DNA from: Vandiemenella viatica
Taxonomy: Eukaryota > Arthropoda > Insecta > Orthoptera > Morabidae
Direction of reading: 5' to 3'
NCBI GenBank assembly: GCA_031002005.1
Contig: JARYHS010009186.1
Span: forward strand, 252,431,199 to 252,495,198
DNA: 64,000 nucleotides
In this document: one piece after another, positions 44,946 to 57,071 of the stretch
Layout: the number at the start of each line of letters is the position of its first letter
Numbering within the stretch: position 1 is the stretch's first letter
The notes under the pieces: model-generated
The model's database searches: none
Told to the model about the DNA's origin: nothing
Seen by the model: only the letters and a program-made list of their open reading frames with translations
Position numbers and translations under genes: made by a program

Positions 44946-47451
44946 ATTCGTTGTTTTCTATGTTACACGTGTTATTGTCAATTTTTTCTACTTTGATTTA
45001 TATTCCCATCCAACACAACGTGTTAATAGGTCACGTTTTCACGCATGACAATAAGAAATTCTGTATTAAGTGTCAGCAGCATAAAAAGACGTTTAAATGT
45101 TTAAAGTTAGTTGAATAGTTAATTCGTACTCTCTGGATTCCATTACAAAAATTGCAAAAGATTACTTCTCGTCCAAACAGACATTTGTTTTGCTAAATCA
45201 CTTAAATTCTATTAATTTTAACCGTACCCGTTCCAAATCTGAGCCTAATATGTGAAATTAACTATTTTTTTTCTGTTTCAAGACGACTATTACAGAGAGT
45301 TTCCCTGAGTATCAAAAATCAACGAGAGCAGTTGCATCGCTGACCATGGAGGAAGGAAATTTCATTCCTCCATGTCGCTGAACAGAGGAGGATAATCTTT
45401 GGCGCAGAGACAAATGAAGAGCGGGATGGACGAGATGGACGGAACATCGTTACATGTAGTAAGAAGGGACTCACGCGGAGCAGAATTTAAGTGATATAAT
45501 AAAATGTCAATACAGTATCTGTGAACTGAGAAAGTGTGATTTGTTTGTGAATGAAAGCATATTTTTTATAGCAAGAGAGTTTAAGGTGGGAGGGAACATT
45601 CTCCACCTGCCCGAAACTGGCACTGACTGGTTGAAATTTGTTTTAACTGCTTCATTATAATGTCATCTTCACGTTTTTCACTCTCGTTTTTCTGAAAAGT
45701 CTCCACGAATTAAATAAAAAACTCCGAAATATGAGAGTGACGTGCAGCTATTAGATGCCGTCGGCGCTGCTAAAACAATGACAACCTTTGGAAAAGTTGC
45801 AATATTTTCTTTCCGTTTTAGCTTTATTCCATTATAAAACTTCGCACTAAATTAACACATATAAAATATGCACGATAACAAGGATCGCCGTCTTAGAATC
45901 GATACAAGCAGTCAGAGACAGTCGATTGGTTCCGTTGTACACAAATGAACCATTTTTGAGATGGATGCCGCAGAACGAATTTCCCGTAAACTTTTAACTC
46001 TTGGTCCAGGCCGAATTTCAACATAACCAAAACCACTGTGACAAAACGAACCTGCTTAGGTTTTGTATGAACCCTGTACCGATAATTTTTGTCTCATTTT
46101 TGCAGTGGTGCTAACATTTTGCGGTTGCGGAGCGTCTCACATTTCGGCATTTTTAATTTAATTCGTGGCGACGTTTCCAAAAAAGAAGAGTGCAAAAGGT
46201 GAAGAGGACATTATAACGAAGCAGTTAAAATAAATTTCAACAGTTCAGTACTAGTTTCGAGCACGCGAAGTTTAGTTAAGGTAGAAGTTATTTTCTAGAA
46301 AACGGTTATACCTGATTTAGTAGCAAGTCGGTTGGTTTATTTCAGGATTGAAGTTTCACTTCTAAACCATTTTCTCTGTTGCAGAGAATCGACAAAAGTT
46401 CACACGAAAATCCTTTCAGAGATAAGATTAAAGATTACGGTGAAGCAGGGACGCAGGGAGAGAATTGATTATTTCTTTATAACCGATGTACAGTGTGTGG
46501 TAAAACAGCAGGCCGCAAAAAATATTCTGTAGAGTTTTCTGAAAAACAGACTGAGGGTTTAGGATGCTCTTCCGTTTACTAGCGCCTCAGGGGACATCAG
46601 GCCCTGCGGTCTGGCTGAGCCGATAAATGCTCGGTAATGCCTTTCCGATAGCGACAACCGCCCACGCAGAAAGCCGACGCTCCATAATTATAATTCGGAC
46701 GCTTTGCGAACGAGTTTCACGCGGCTATCCCCGCCATTGGTTCACAAATGCGGAGGCATTCTCCAGCAGTCACAGAGGATCGGGGACTAACTGAGAGAAA
46801 GGGTGCTGCACCACAGATAACTCTAACAGGTTTTCCAAGGCGTTAAAAACATTTTAATTAGTTGTTCAGCTCATAGTCGGGCATTACCCTTCCAATGAGA
46901 TTACTATTAAATAATATCGCGTACTTGGGGAAGATTGTACATTTTTCATATATTTTTCTACATGTAATATACCTGTGAACGGGCTGTGTCATACAAAAAT
47001 TACCAAACTGATTTTGATAGAGTTTACACTGTTGCAAGGATTATGTTCTACTTTAAAATATGCTGTATTTCTTATCACTCCACGCGACCAACGGACGGAG
47101 GAAAATAGTGATAATCTCCTCGTGACTAGAAAAGCCAGGCGTCACAGATCACACTGCATCTCAGTGACGTCACAACATACCCAACAAAGATAACACTACA
47201 TCACAAATAAACACTCCTCTCTTGGGACTCTGTTAGCAGACTATGCAAAAGAATGGTAAAGGCAAAAATATTTTTCTTAGAAGTTCCGTAAACTTTGAAA
47301 GAATTTTGGACCAGTAGTTTCAGAGGTAAAAGGGTGGTGGGTGATTTTTTTTATTCTTTTCCGCCAAAATCTTCACAAGCTGTGAAATAAAAAGAAATAT
47401 TCCAACGTTATAATAGTCAGCGGGTTGTCGGCTTTCATTTGATTTTCATGC
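44946..47451. other. No gene recognised; hairpin and CpG patch
   Basis: CATGGAGGAAGGAAATTTCA followed by TTCCTCCATG (45346-45375) is a 10-bp stem hairpin. 46590-46790 is CpG-richer and contains an inverted CCAAT box (CCATTGG). 45999-46033 (GGTCCAGGCCGAATTTCAAC) matches the Helitron-like interior at 29 kb. Confidence 0.4.
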
Positions 47452-47689
47452 GCGCGTCCATTAATTACGTGAGGTGAAACAGGAAGGAGGGGGGGGGTCA
47501 ACGTAAATCTCACGTGAGCTTTTCAAATTCTTGATGGAAAATAGAGCTAAAAAATAGTCCTAAAAAGAAGCGAATGTCGGTCAAAATCTTGCGGATCTTA
47601 GGGGAGGGTCCAACCAGATCTCTGAAGAGGGGGGGGGAGGGGGGAGGTGTCCGGAATTCCGGAAAAACACCTCACGTGATTAACGAATG
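47452..47689. mobile_element. Small palindromic element with G-rich interior
   Basis: The inverted ends TTAATTACGTGAGGTG (47461-47476) and CACCTCACGTGATTAA (47668-47683) enclose about 190 bp with three G-runs (47488-47497, 47629-47637, 47639-47644 region) and an inner ATCTCACGTGAGCT palindrome. Non-coding; it looks like a MITE with G-quadruplex potential. Confidence 0.5.
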
Positions 47690-47941
47690 CCCCTATGCAG
47701 ATTCTTCAGTGATCCATTGTACCCTTTAAAATTACTCTACAATTACTTTCCCCCCCCCCCTTCTCCCTTTGTTTATTCCAAATAATTTGTTATAAACTTG
47801 TTAAGATTTGTAAGAACAAAAGTAATGAGTAATTAAAAACCCTAAGTAAAAGCGTATAGAAGGTGTGACGAAAAGAAGGATAAATAAAAGAATTTATGAA
47901 GGTTCTGATTTTCATTCTGAAAACGGAACCCTATAAAAGCT

Positions 47942-47982
<41 letters not shown>

Positions 47983-49399
47983 GTTTTGGTAAACTTTTGT
48001 GATTTATTATTGAACCGATTCTGTTTTAACCAATTATGTAGCACACTAATTTATTCAAATAGAACCCGTATTTGAATCACCGGTAATGATTTTTCCTCCC
48101 TGTTATTTTCACTATTGTCATCGAAATTTTATTGAGGGTTTTAGATCAACAACGACGGCTGTCCCAAGCTATCATTAAACGAGTTGATATCTTCATTGTA
48201 CACGTCTGTTGTGACAGAACCGTGCCTTTAGCGTTACCGTTTGTTCGTATTATACAATGCTTTATTTCAGAGAGCAGAATTAGGAAGTTATTCTCGTATA
48301 TTGGTCCTCATCACGCTGAGACAATGCTCCATTCTTCATACCTGCACCGCAGCTTGGCTGTCGCTGAATCGACTTCCTTCCCAACCACTTCCTTTGTCTT
48401 CTTCGTCTCTCAGCAGAATGTTTTGTTTAAATATTGTTATACGTACTAGTTTCCTTCGTGGAATGTCCATTAACCACCGTTGTTATATCGATTTCGGTAA
48501 CATTGTCGCAGAACAATATCTGCATAACAATGTAATATTCTATAAAAAAATATAAATCTAAGTAGTTACTTGAAGCTTTCTTAGTTATTTAAATAAACTT
48601 TAAATGTAAATTATATATTTTTTAAACTTTGTTCACAGTATGTTCACTTATTTCCACTTGTAGAAGAAGTTGTCGGAAAACTGGCCTTTAAGCTACCACT
48701 GTATGATTCGTTATTTCTTGTCGAAAACCTTTTTCTATGAAAGAATAAAAGTATAAATTAATGTATATGAAAATCTAACCAGTTTCTACAAAGATTTCAA
48801 TAAAAGCAGAACATAATAAAACTACCATAGACACACTAAACTTCTAGCGAAACATATGTCCAACATCTCAACAGAAGTATTGTCTGTTTGAATTCGTGTA
48901 AGTTTTTCCTATCCTATGATTGACATTTGTAACGACACCATTTTACATTTTAGGTTACACTTACTTCCTGTCTCACATTACAAAAGTGTATCCACAAAAA
49001 AACTGCATTTATTACAATAATATTTTCTATGGTCACAGCTCTACCGTCTTGTAGCTATGAATCATTGATGTTATTTTTTACCTTTGAATAGCATCTCTCA
49101 GCTTTTGTTGAGAAATTTGTTTCCTTCCACTATTTCATATTGAAACCACGACACAAATATTAGTGATATAAATTTTGTATACATCGTTCTAATCTTGTTG
49201 TTACATGTGCGGTTTATTTTTAATTTATTTATTTCCAAAGTGGATAACAGTTGTTTGTAATCACCTCAAAACAGTATTCATTATTACATCACTCCATGCA
49301 AATACGAAAAGTAAGAATTTTGTTCCCACCAAAGGATCCACTTCAATAAAACATGGGATGAAGATAAATGCAAAGAATTAGATAAACAAATAAAAAGCA
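47690..49399. other. No gene recognised; T33 tract
   Basis: T33 at 47945-47977 preceded by AACCCTATAAAAGCTTGA; it may mark a minus-strand retrocopy. The remainder is AT-rich with no supported gene. Confidence 0.5.
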
Positions 49400-50130
49400 A
49401 AAGGTTAATTATGAATATAAGGTGGGGAAAGAATTGCTTGTTGAAGACTTGAAATGTAAATATCTTGGCATTACATTTGATAACAAGCTCAACTGGGCAG
49501 GACACATTGGACACGTGGTAGAAAAAGGTTTCAAAATTCTGCACTTGGAGAGAGCGATGAGGGGATGAACGAGAGAAGTAAAGGAATTGGGTTATAAAAC
49601 TTTGGTCAGACCATTGCTTGAATATGGAAGTGTAGTATGGGACCCACATTTTGAGTATCAAATACAGGAGTTGGAGAAGGTGCAAAGAAGGGCTGCTAGA
49701 TGTGTTTCTGGAAATAATCGCAGAATGCAATCAGTAACAGATATGATAAAGGAGCTGGAATGGGAATCATTACAAGACAGGAGGAGGATGAGGAGGGTCG
49801 TGGGAGTGTACAGGGCGTATACTGGCGATGAGGCATGGAAAGATATTGCAGTAGGTATGAAAAGTAGTGCATGGAAGGGAGAAGATGACCATGACCACAA
49901 GCTGGCACTCGATTTCAGGCACAAGGGTGTAGAAAGATTTTCTTTTTTAGGTAAGGGTGTCAGGAATTGGAATGAGCTACCAAGGGGAATGATGATTAAC
50001 TTACCGAAAACGTTAAAAGAATTTAAAGTTAAAATTTGTAGAGGGCAAATGTAGGTGGGTGCAGGATTGGGGAAAGTTGGGTGTGTAGGGAAATTGCCAC
50101 CGAAGCGTGTGCTCCATTACAATTAAATTA
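49400..50130 (+). pseudogene. CR1/jockey-like LINE, best preserved 3' part (copy E)
   Basis: It encodes KVGKELLVEDLKCKYLGITF, DNKLNWAGHIGHVVEKGFKI, then after one TGA (49566-49568) a clean 155-codon frame (49587-50054): GYKTLVRPLLEYGSVVWDPH, QELEKVQRRAARCVSGNN, SVTDMIKELEWESLQDRRRM, GDEAWKDIAVGMKSSAWKG, FSFLGKGVRNWNELPRGMM and EFKVKICRGQM. It is the C-terminal end of the LINE ORF2 protein. The RT palm and endonuclease are absent, so it is 5' truncated. The 3' UTR is about 75 bp: AGGGAAATTGCCACC, then the terminal hairpin (GAAGC-GTGT-GCTCC, one pair broken), then ATTACAATTAAATTAAATTA. Confidence 0.85.
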
Positions 50131-50639
50131 AATTAACTGTTCCTTCCAGCAACTGATTATAATAAACAAAGGAAAATAAATTAAATTCGTTGAATCTGCA
50201 GACTGGACGCAGCCTCGATACTTCGGCAACGTTCTGCGAGTCCGATGATACCCGAACTGTTAGTTATACCGGCCGCCACGACAGCGCTGCTTGACTAACC
50301 AGGAAATTTCAAATTAATAACTGCACTGATTTTATTTGCGCATGTATTGTTGAGAGGAAGTGTGAATTCCAAAAAATAAATCATCATATTTGATTATATT
50401 TGCACTTACGTTGTTAAAAGAATGATAAACTACAATTTTCTGTTGTGGAGGTAATTCTCCTATAATACGAAGTTAAGAGACAAAGATTAAAAAGCGACGG
50501 AGAGATAAAAAAAATTATAATGTGACGTTCGTTTAAATTTACTTGTTGCTTTTTTGTTTATTTACTACGGCTAGATGTAGAAATACATCTAAGGAACAGA
50601 GCCTTCAATGCTTAAACTGTAATCTCTGAAGCAGTTTGC
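50131..50639. other. No feature recognised
   Basis: No gene or repeat recognised. Confidence 0.5.
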
Positions 50640-50695
50640 CAGTTTAATTAAATTTAATTTAATTTAATTATAATGGAGCACAAGCTCCGGTGGCA
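50640..50695 (-). repeat. CR1/jockey-like LINE 3' tail only (copy F)
   Basis: On the minus strand: TTGCCACCGGAGC, TTGT, GCTCCATTATAATTAAATTA, that is, the last ~55 bases of the LINE. The terminal hairpin GGAGC/GCTCC is intact with a different loop. Confidence 0.8.
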
Positions 50696-52260
50696 ACAGT
50701 TATCTCGTTTATTCCTCTTTCTTGCTGTTGAGTTCACCTGTTTTATAAATGTGAAATAACTAGTCCTAAATGATTCACTTTCAATTTTGTTCATTTAATT
50801 TTAAGACATCAGACTCCAAAGGTGCAAATGTTTCAGCGATTATAACGTTCAAGCAACTACTACTCACGATACTGTCAATACTGAAAACACGTATCTGCTG
50901 ATCGCTTATATAAGCTTCTCAGAAAATTCTATAATAATTCAAACACTTCCGAAGGACGTTTCTGGAATTCTAACAATAATTAAACAATTAAAATCACACT
51001 AAAAACAATCGGAATTAAATTTCTTGATATTAAAAAAGATCAACCAGTCACAGTTTATTTGATGTAGTATATTTAATAAATTTGAAACTACAGTCGCTGA
51101 GTTCCACTAATCCATCATGGATAAAATATTAATCAGAATTAATACAAAATCTTTCACAATCGTTATGAAATGCACAGAAATTAAAATTAAAGATGTTTAA
51201 ACACAAAATTATCTACATAAATCTCTCCAAACTTTCGGAAATTGTCTTCCAAATATCGTATCCCAACTCAAAATTCGTAATTACAAACTTTTAACTAAAG
51301 TTTCTTGCACAGTACTGTCCCTGAACATATTAATTAGTATTTAGATAATTTCTTTCCATAAAACAAAGTCCGTTTACAGAAATTCACAATTATTTGCAAG
51401 AAAAACATATAAAACCATATTGACTCAACCCCTAGCTTGCTACAATTAATTCATAAACTTCAATTTCATATAAGGTCTGGATTTGAGGGCCGTTATAAGT
51501 TACAGGAACCACGTGACAACGTAACGTAATTATTTTTTTTTAGAAAAATAACTAAGAAAGATAATTTATAAAAAACTCAGAGAAAGTTTACACGATACGT
51601 ATGTAATCGCGGAATATATCAATCAAATAAATAATAGTTATTCGCTTTTGAAGTTATACTTTACTTAGAAACATAACAATAAATATTTCCTTCTTTCACA
51701 TTCAAATAACGCAATTTAAAAACATCCAAGCCAAATTCGCAGCGAATAGAATGTTTTACAGATTCCTACGTGACGGACCTTTATGCTAGTTACATTGTCT
51801 AAGATAATCTTGTTGGAGCATCTTGTGGCGCATACTGTTCACCCCAAATTGAGACCGTCAGCAAAGCTCGACACATTAAACGTTCTCTCCGTCTACTGTA
51901 TCTTCAAAACAAAGATTTCCGTCTTTTATCCGTTCGTTCGACAGGTCAGAGATCAGTTGAACCGTAAAAAATGAATTTCAGCTAAATTTAGAAAGATCGA
52001 CAGTGCTCCACTGGGCAGTTCCCGTCAATCGGTCAAGTTGGCTTAACTCCCTCGCCCGCACCGATGGGATCTGGCTAGGTTGTAACTGGCCCCCGCGCCT
52101 TTTTTTCACTTAGCATTCTTCTTAGTCCTTATTTTAAAGGGGGTTGGCATCAATACTACATCCGTTCTGTTTGTTCTGCTTCCACTTTATTATCACATAC
52201 CTTGATATGTTCAAATTCAAAGTATCGCAATTTTCAGAAATTTACTTCTTTGTAGCTTTG
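50696..52260. other. No gene recognised
   Basis: AT-rich sequence with no supported gene or repeat. Confidence 0.5.
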
Positions 52261-52261
52261 G

Positions 52262-52440
52262 GGAAATTTTTTCCTGTCCTCGCCACATTAAACCTAGCCA
52301 CCTCAATTTTGAGATACGATATCTCGAGAACTAAGCGAGATATCGAAAAATTGTATACCTCACTTTCGATTTTTCTGGTCGAGTTATATAAGAATCTATC
52401 ACCAAATTCGGCGCAACCGTTATCGTATAATCCCGTAGCA
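52262..52440 (+). repeat. Helitron-interior repeat block
   Basis: CCACCTCAATTTTGAGATAC, GATATCTCGAGAACTAAGCG, AGATATCG, GAGTTATATAAGAATC and CCGTTATCGTATAATCCC match the repeat units at 29530-29830. Confidence 0.7.
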
Positions 52441-52489
52441 ACAGTTTTAATTAACACAGTTTTTCGCATCATTAGTAATTCTAGGATGG

Positions 52490-52620
52490 CACTCACAAAG
52501 GACACCTTTGACTTCGAGCGATCGGAACCGCTCAAAAACACATGCTTAGAATAACAAATGATCATAAACTAAACAGTGGTGTGTGTCATTTCCATGCAAA
52601 ACGTTGCATTCTACCTCAAG
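52490..52620 (+). repeat. Inverted partial copy of the DDE transposon N-terminal region
   Basis: AAGGACACCTTTGACTTCGA and CAGTGGTGTGTGTCATTTCC match, in inverse orientation, the sequence at 53295-53440 (complement GAGGATACCTTTGACCTCGC and the identical CAGTGGTGTGTGTCATTTCC). The reading frame is broken. Confidence 0.65.
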
Positions 52621-52810
52621 TAAGATTTTAATAGAGAGAAACAAAGTAGCAAGATATCACTATCATACGAAAGAAATTATACGTAATTCAATGACTTCAC
52701 TGTATCTTTAAATTCTCAATCAACAGTGCCAAAAACTCTCTCCTTAAAGTACTTAATACAGCGCAAACTCACTCATATATATCATTGCCACACATCTGAT
52801 AGTGCTTATA

Positions 52811-53460
52811 TTAGTCGTCAAAGTGCAGATTCGGGATTTCGATGAAGTTGTTAAAACAGAGTGGAACAAAACAATGTGCACACCTCATTAAAGCCTCGTT
52901 ATCACATTCCAAAACACTTCCGCATTTACGCATTCCAGTATCAAAACCTACATTAATTAAATTTTCAAATGATGATGTTGGTATGTCACCGTCATAACCT
53001 AGATTTCGCCAAGCATATAGCAACATAGGCTTATACGTAGGTGCAGCAAATTGACTGTAAATCACAGAGTGAAGTTTCATGATAAAATAACGATTATGTT
53101 TCTTCACTTGTGGTTTGGCACATTGTAGTACTTACAAAATCAGTAATCCTTCTGATGTAGAGCTTATATTTTCTAAAGAATTAAATATCAAGGGGTTGGC
53201 AATATTTTGTTGTTTTTGATGGCAATAAGTTGCATCTAGAAGGATACGATCTGTATGACCTGACCAGGAATCACACAACAATAGGCTCTTTTCATGGCTC
53301 TTTAATGGCGCTAGCAGGCAAGTGCGGAGTTCTGCATGGAAATGACACACACCACTGTTTTGCTTATGATCGCCTGTTATTCTAAACATGTTTTCGTGCT
53401 GTTCCGAGCGTGCGAGGTCAAAGGTATCCTCTGTCAGTTCCGCACTTGGTAGACGCATGC
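52811..53460 (-). pseudogene. Broken DDE-type transposase
   Basis: Minus strand, two frames. The upstream frame (53458 to 53132) contains EDTFDLARSEQHENMFRITG, SGVCHFHAELRT and LLLCDSWSGHTD; 'LDSWSGHTD'-type text is the second catalytic-aspartate region of a DDE endonuclease in an insect transposon family I recognise but cannot name with certainty. The downstream frame (53107 to 52811) gives IMKLHSVIYSQFAAPTYKPM, LLYAWRNLGYDGDIP and RCAHCFVPLCFNNFIE: the C-terminal 'HS.IY.QF.AP.....L.YAW..GY' block followed by a CxxC/C...H zinc-binding tail. Between them the expected segment with the last acidic catalytic residue is deleted and the frame changes, so the copy is dead. Confidence 0.6.
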
Positions 53461-54732
53461 ACTTTTAAATTCGTGTTGTTAAATGTAGAGACGAGAACGG
53501 CGAGGTGGTACCGGCCTTGCGGGTTAGTGTCTCATATCCGGCGCGGAAGTCGCGCGACACTAGCGCCGTGAATAAGAGTGGCGAGTATTGGAGGCGAGTC
53601 GCCGGCTTGAATATTCATGGCCGTGCGCTGGCAGTCACTCCATCACTCCCAGCAGTCTCCTATCAGGTGCACGGAAAAACACAATATCAGCGCACACGAC
53701 GATCAACTTGAAGCTGGACTACACTGCAAAAAAGGAGACATCGATAGGCTACTGGTTGTAGAGAAATTAGGATTTCATTCCCTTTTTTTCGCAGTGTATG
53801 TTTTATAAGCTGAGTATTCAAATCTATTTTCACTCGTTAAGATACGAGGTCGTTCAAATTCAAATTACAGTTCGTAATTTAAGAAAAATTAACATACCTG
53901 TAAGATAAATGAGTATCACATTTACTTTCAGTATGGTCTCCTTCATTCTACACCGATTCACAACTTCTCGGTAGCTTACATTTTCTTTAAGAAATAATTC
54001 TTTTATCGATTTTCACCGTACTTAACTAACCCGTTGGTTCTCGATAAATTTACCACCATCTACCACAGCTTTTACTCCACAGAATGTTGCGACAATTCTC
54101 ACCAAATAGTCTCTTAAGCCTTTCATAAATTACTGATTACGTGTTATTTGCTAAGCAGAACTGCTATAAGTAGGCCTTTAATTGCCGTCAACTTGAAAGT
54201 CAGTCCGCCTTGGGTCCATACTAACAGCAGAGTTCGATAGTTGCCATCTCTGAATATAGAAGAAATTTGTTACAAAAGAAAATGAGACAATGTGTTCCAA
54301 TGGGAGAGCACACTTACCCTAAAAATTTAAAGATTGAACCGCTCCTCTTTCATTTTGATGCCTACACTGGTACATCTTTAACAATTGAACAGGTCTGCAC
54401 TTTAATCTCAGCAAAATTCTTTTTGATGTTGTCGGTTCTAAAATTCAGTGTAATCTCAAAAATGTTTTAATAATTCCTATTCAGCATACACACGCTGCAG
54501 TTAGTGCCAACAGCTAAGATTACCTTACTCAACACAATGGCGACCCAAATCTCGCAGTCGGTTTTAACCAAAGACACTTACAAATTACGTCCATCGCTAT
54601 TATTGCCGATGTCACGATATAAACAATTAGTTATTGATTTGCTTTGTCCGAGAAAGGTGAGCAATCCTGCTCATATCAAGTAACCCCTGGAGAACAGTCG
54701 AAAATAAGAATTACAGAGATCAGAGGATGTGG
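53461..54732. other. No gene recognised; CpG-rich patch
   Basis: 53495-53640 is CpG-rich (CCGGCGCGGAAGTCGCGCGA). It may be a regulatory region or part of the adjacent transposon; no transcript structure is visible. The rest is AT-rich. Confidence 0.4.
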
Positions 54733-54935
54733 TCTGTTGTAGACTTGCACATTATAGTTCGCGAAGAAGAGCGCTCAGTTTAGTTCGCAACTCCCTCGCT
54801 CTTTTAGTTCGTTAGTTCGCGTCTCGAATTCAGAGAAACAGATCATTCGCTCGCCTTGCTACCTCTACTGCAGTCTGCACGCAATTTTTTGTTTATGAGA
54901 GATAAGTCTTTCCCGGCGTATCTTTGATATAAATT
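54733..54935. repeat. Relative of the GTTCGCGAAC element
   Basis: TAGTTCGCGAAGAAGAGCGC, TCAGTTTAGTTCGC, ATTCAGAGAAACAG and GGCGTATCTTTGATATAA match the element at 61556-62141 in order, over about 200 bp. It is truncated on the right by the foldback at 54936. Confidence 0.6.
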
Positions 54936-55057
54936 CTTCGCGGGTTTGCCGCCGGATTACACTTTCTACTGACAAGCTTCGGACCCGATGATGGCGGCAA
55001 TGCAAGTCGCCGAAAGCTTGTCAGTAGGAAGTGTAATCCGGCGGCAAACCCGCGAAG
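54936..55057. mobile_element. Hairpin foldback element with hammerhead-like loop
   Basis: Two 47-bp arms (54936-54982 and 55010-55057) are near-perfect reverse complements: CTTCGCGGGTTTGCCGCCGG on the left, CCGGCGGCAAACCCGCGAAG on the right. The 27-bp loop carries a hammerhead-like core. Confidence 0.8.
54983..55016 (+). ncRNA. Hammerhead-like motif in hairpin loop, degenerate
   Basis: CCGATGA (CUGANGA with U changed to C), extra T, stem II GGCG-loop-CGCC, GAAAG. The changed core base and missing ACGCGT argue against activity. Confidence 0.3.
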
Positions 55058-55639
55058 CTTATTTGTTTGTTATGTCAGTTTTATTAGGACATAATCTTTT
55101 TTTGTCGTTTCTAAATGGAATTTAATATGACCTTCTTAACAAAAGTTATTGCTTAATAATAGCCCTTTCAAATGACATTAGCATGATCAGTTGCCGCCGA
55201 TAAACCAAAGTGCTCATTGGCCTTTTCACAAATGGGTAAACTGAATAACTGTGCTGTTTTTACTATTTACTTTACATGCATTCGTAGAATATTAATTTTT
55301 AAATGGATTTATTTATTAGTTCATGGAAGAAACATTACTTATAAAAGGCGCTAATGACCCCGTTGTCGACGCGACCTTAAAGCCCAGCAACAACAACACA
55401 ACATTACTTATAAAATATTATAAATTCGTTTATTTTGATGAATTAAAATACCCTTTAATAAGTAATCGGCTTTTTTATTTAAATATAGTTTTGGAAATCA
55501 TGAACAAAATATAATTCTACTATTGGCTACAGGTTAAGTACTATATAACAGAAACAATATTTCCTATATTATTAAGAAAAGTAACAGTAATACTTCCAAT
55601 GTGATACCTAACAATTAGACATATAAAAATGACAGTGAC
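55058..55639. other. No feature recognised
   Basis: AT-rich; no gene recognised. Confidence 0.5.
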
Positions 55640-56382
55640 CCTTGAATGAGAAAGTGGTAACAATAACAAAAGTGCGTAAATTTCCAGTAAATTGGAAGTC
55701 ATTAAGATATTTTTATATTAGTGTAGGGGAGGATAATCCAACACACATTCACAATATTTTGGCGACGAATGAAACTGATGAAGACACAAAAGTTAAAATC
55801 TTTTTGAATTTCGCAAGTCGTTTCTTTACATAACTTTCACAAATCTGTTAACCAACAGACTGAGATAAGTATTATATTATGTAAGCTTTAAAATCAGCGC
55901 TAGAAAAATGTAAAAGATACTGTTTCTTTGATTAAGAAAACAAGAAAAAGCCTTTAGAAGCCAAATTGTCCACAGAAAGTGATAATATTAAAAATAATGC
56001 TCTAGTGTTCGTTGATCAAAGTCTGGAGTATCTTAGTAAATAGTTAGATTTTAATGAAAGCAATTGGCTATAGAAAATCCCAAAATTATATTTAAAACAC
56101 GAGGTTTCATTTGATGGCTCTGAGGCAATATTAGAGGTTCTAAATTTATGAGAAAAAAATAATATCAAAGTGAACGAACTTTACTCTGAAATAACAATAT
56201 TACACGAAATCTAGGTAAAAGTGAGAGCAGTATTTCATTAGTAAAAATGAGCTTTTGATCGACATTAATTTAGCAACTGAAAGCGATAAAGCATATTACA
56301 ATTTTACTGTAGACAGAAAATTGTTAAAGATGCAAGAAGTGCAAAAAAATATAGCTTAAAAAATAAAATAGTAAAAACATAT
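55640..56382 (+). pseudogene. Possible decayed transposase relic
   Basis: Across several stops, translation gives ALEKCKRYCFF near 55900, then DNIKNNALVFVDQSLEYLSK, LDFNESNWL, KHEVSFDGSEAILEVLNL and NNIKVNELYSEITILHEI. The spacing and composition resemble the C-terminal third of a hAT-type transposase, but no decisive motif survives. The LTR retrotransposon is inserted into its right end. Confidence 0.25.
56379..56382. other. Target-site duplication (left) of LTR element
   Basis: ATAT, repeated at 61426-61429 directly after the 3' LTR. Confidence 0.8.
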
Positions 56383-57051
56383 TGTAACATAACCGTTGAA
56401 ATTACGGATATAATTTTAGTATAAATTGTGATCTGAGAAGTAAATGTAATGTCTTTGGTTGAGCGATTACTTAGCGCGCTTTGAAACAGTCTTGTATTGG
56501 CGATGGTCGAGTAAGCTACGGCCAGCGAGAGCATATATGCCGCGGCCGGGAGCGTGTGTGCGTGTCGCTTAACCGAGGCTCAGAGTTGTAAGACATTGTG
56601 TGGACATTCTGGAGGTATTTTTGTGGACTACGAAGGTTATTTTGAATGAACTGGTTTCCCATAAACTGTGTATGTTGAACTGCTATTGATTTGGAGCACA
56701 TCGATTGTGTAATAATTAATTACGGGGCTTGTATTGAATGTTACAATCCTTGATTATCCTCGAACCTGCATTCTTTGGAGAAGAAGTTTAGTTTTTAAGT
56801 ATCTGCTGGCTGGCTTAGATATTTGTAGTTTCGGAGGAATAAATGTGAGTTAATGTGAAAACTGAAATGCAGTGTATTTCTCAGTACTTTCTTACTTGTT
56901 TCTCTGACTACAATTCTAATTTATCTAACTAGTAAAGATCAGCAGATTGGCGACCGCACGGCTGACCGAACTTTTTATTTATAAGTGTTAATTCATAATT
57001 AAATCTGAAAGCCCCAACAAGTACTACGACAGAACAACTTGTGAGCTTGCA
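56383..57051 (+). repeat. 5' LTR
   Basis: 669 bp. It carries a TATA-like CATATATG (56532-56539) followed by a GC-rich patch and an AATAAA signal (56838-56843), so a U3-R-U5 layout with R roughly between them is likely. It also contains TTGGCGACCGCACGG (about 56947), which resembles a primer-binding site although it lies inside the LTR. Confidence 0.95.
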
Positions 57052-57071
57052 TGGCGCCTCAGTGACAGGAC
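57052..57071 (+). other. Primer binding site
   Basis: TGGCGCCTCAGTGACAGGAC starts exactly at the LTR end. The TGG matches a tRNA CCA end, and GTGACAGGAC equals part of the tRNA-Arg-type primer site known from insect Gypsy elements, but the bases between differ. The primer tRNA is therefore not certain. Confidence 0.6.
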
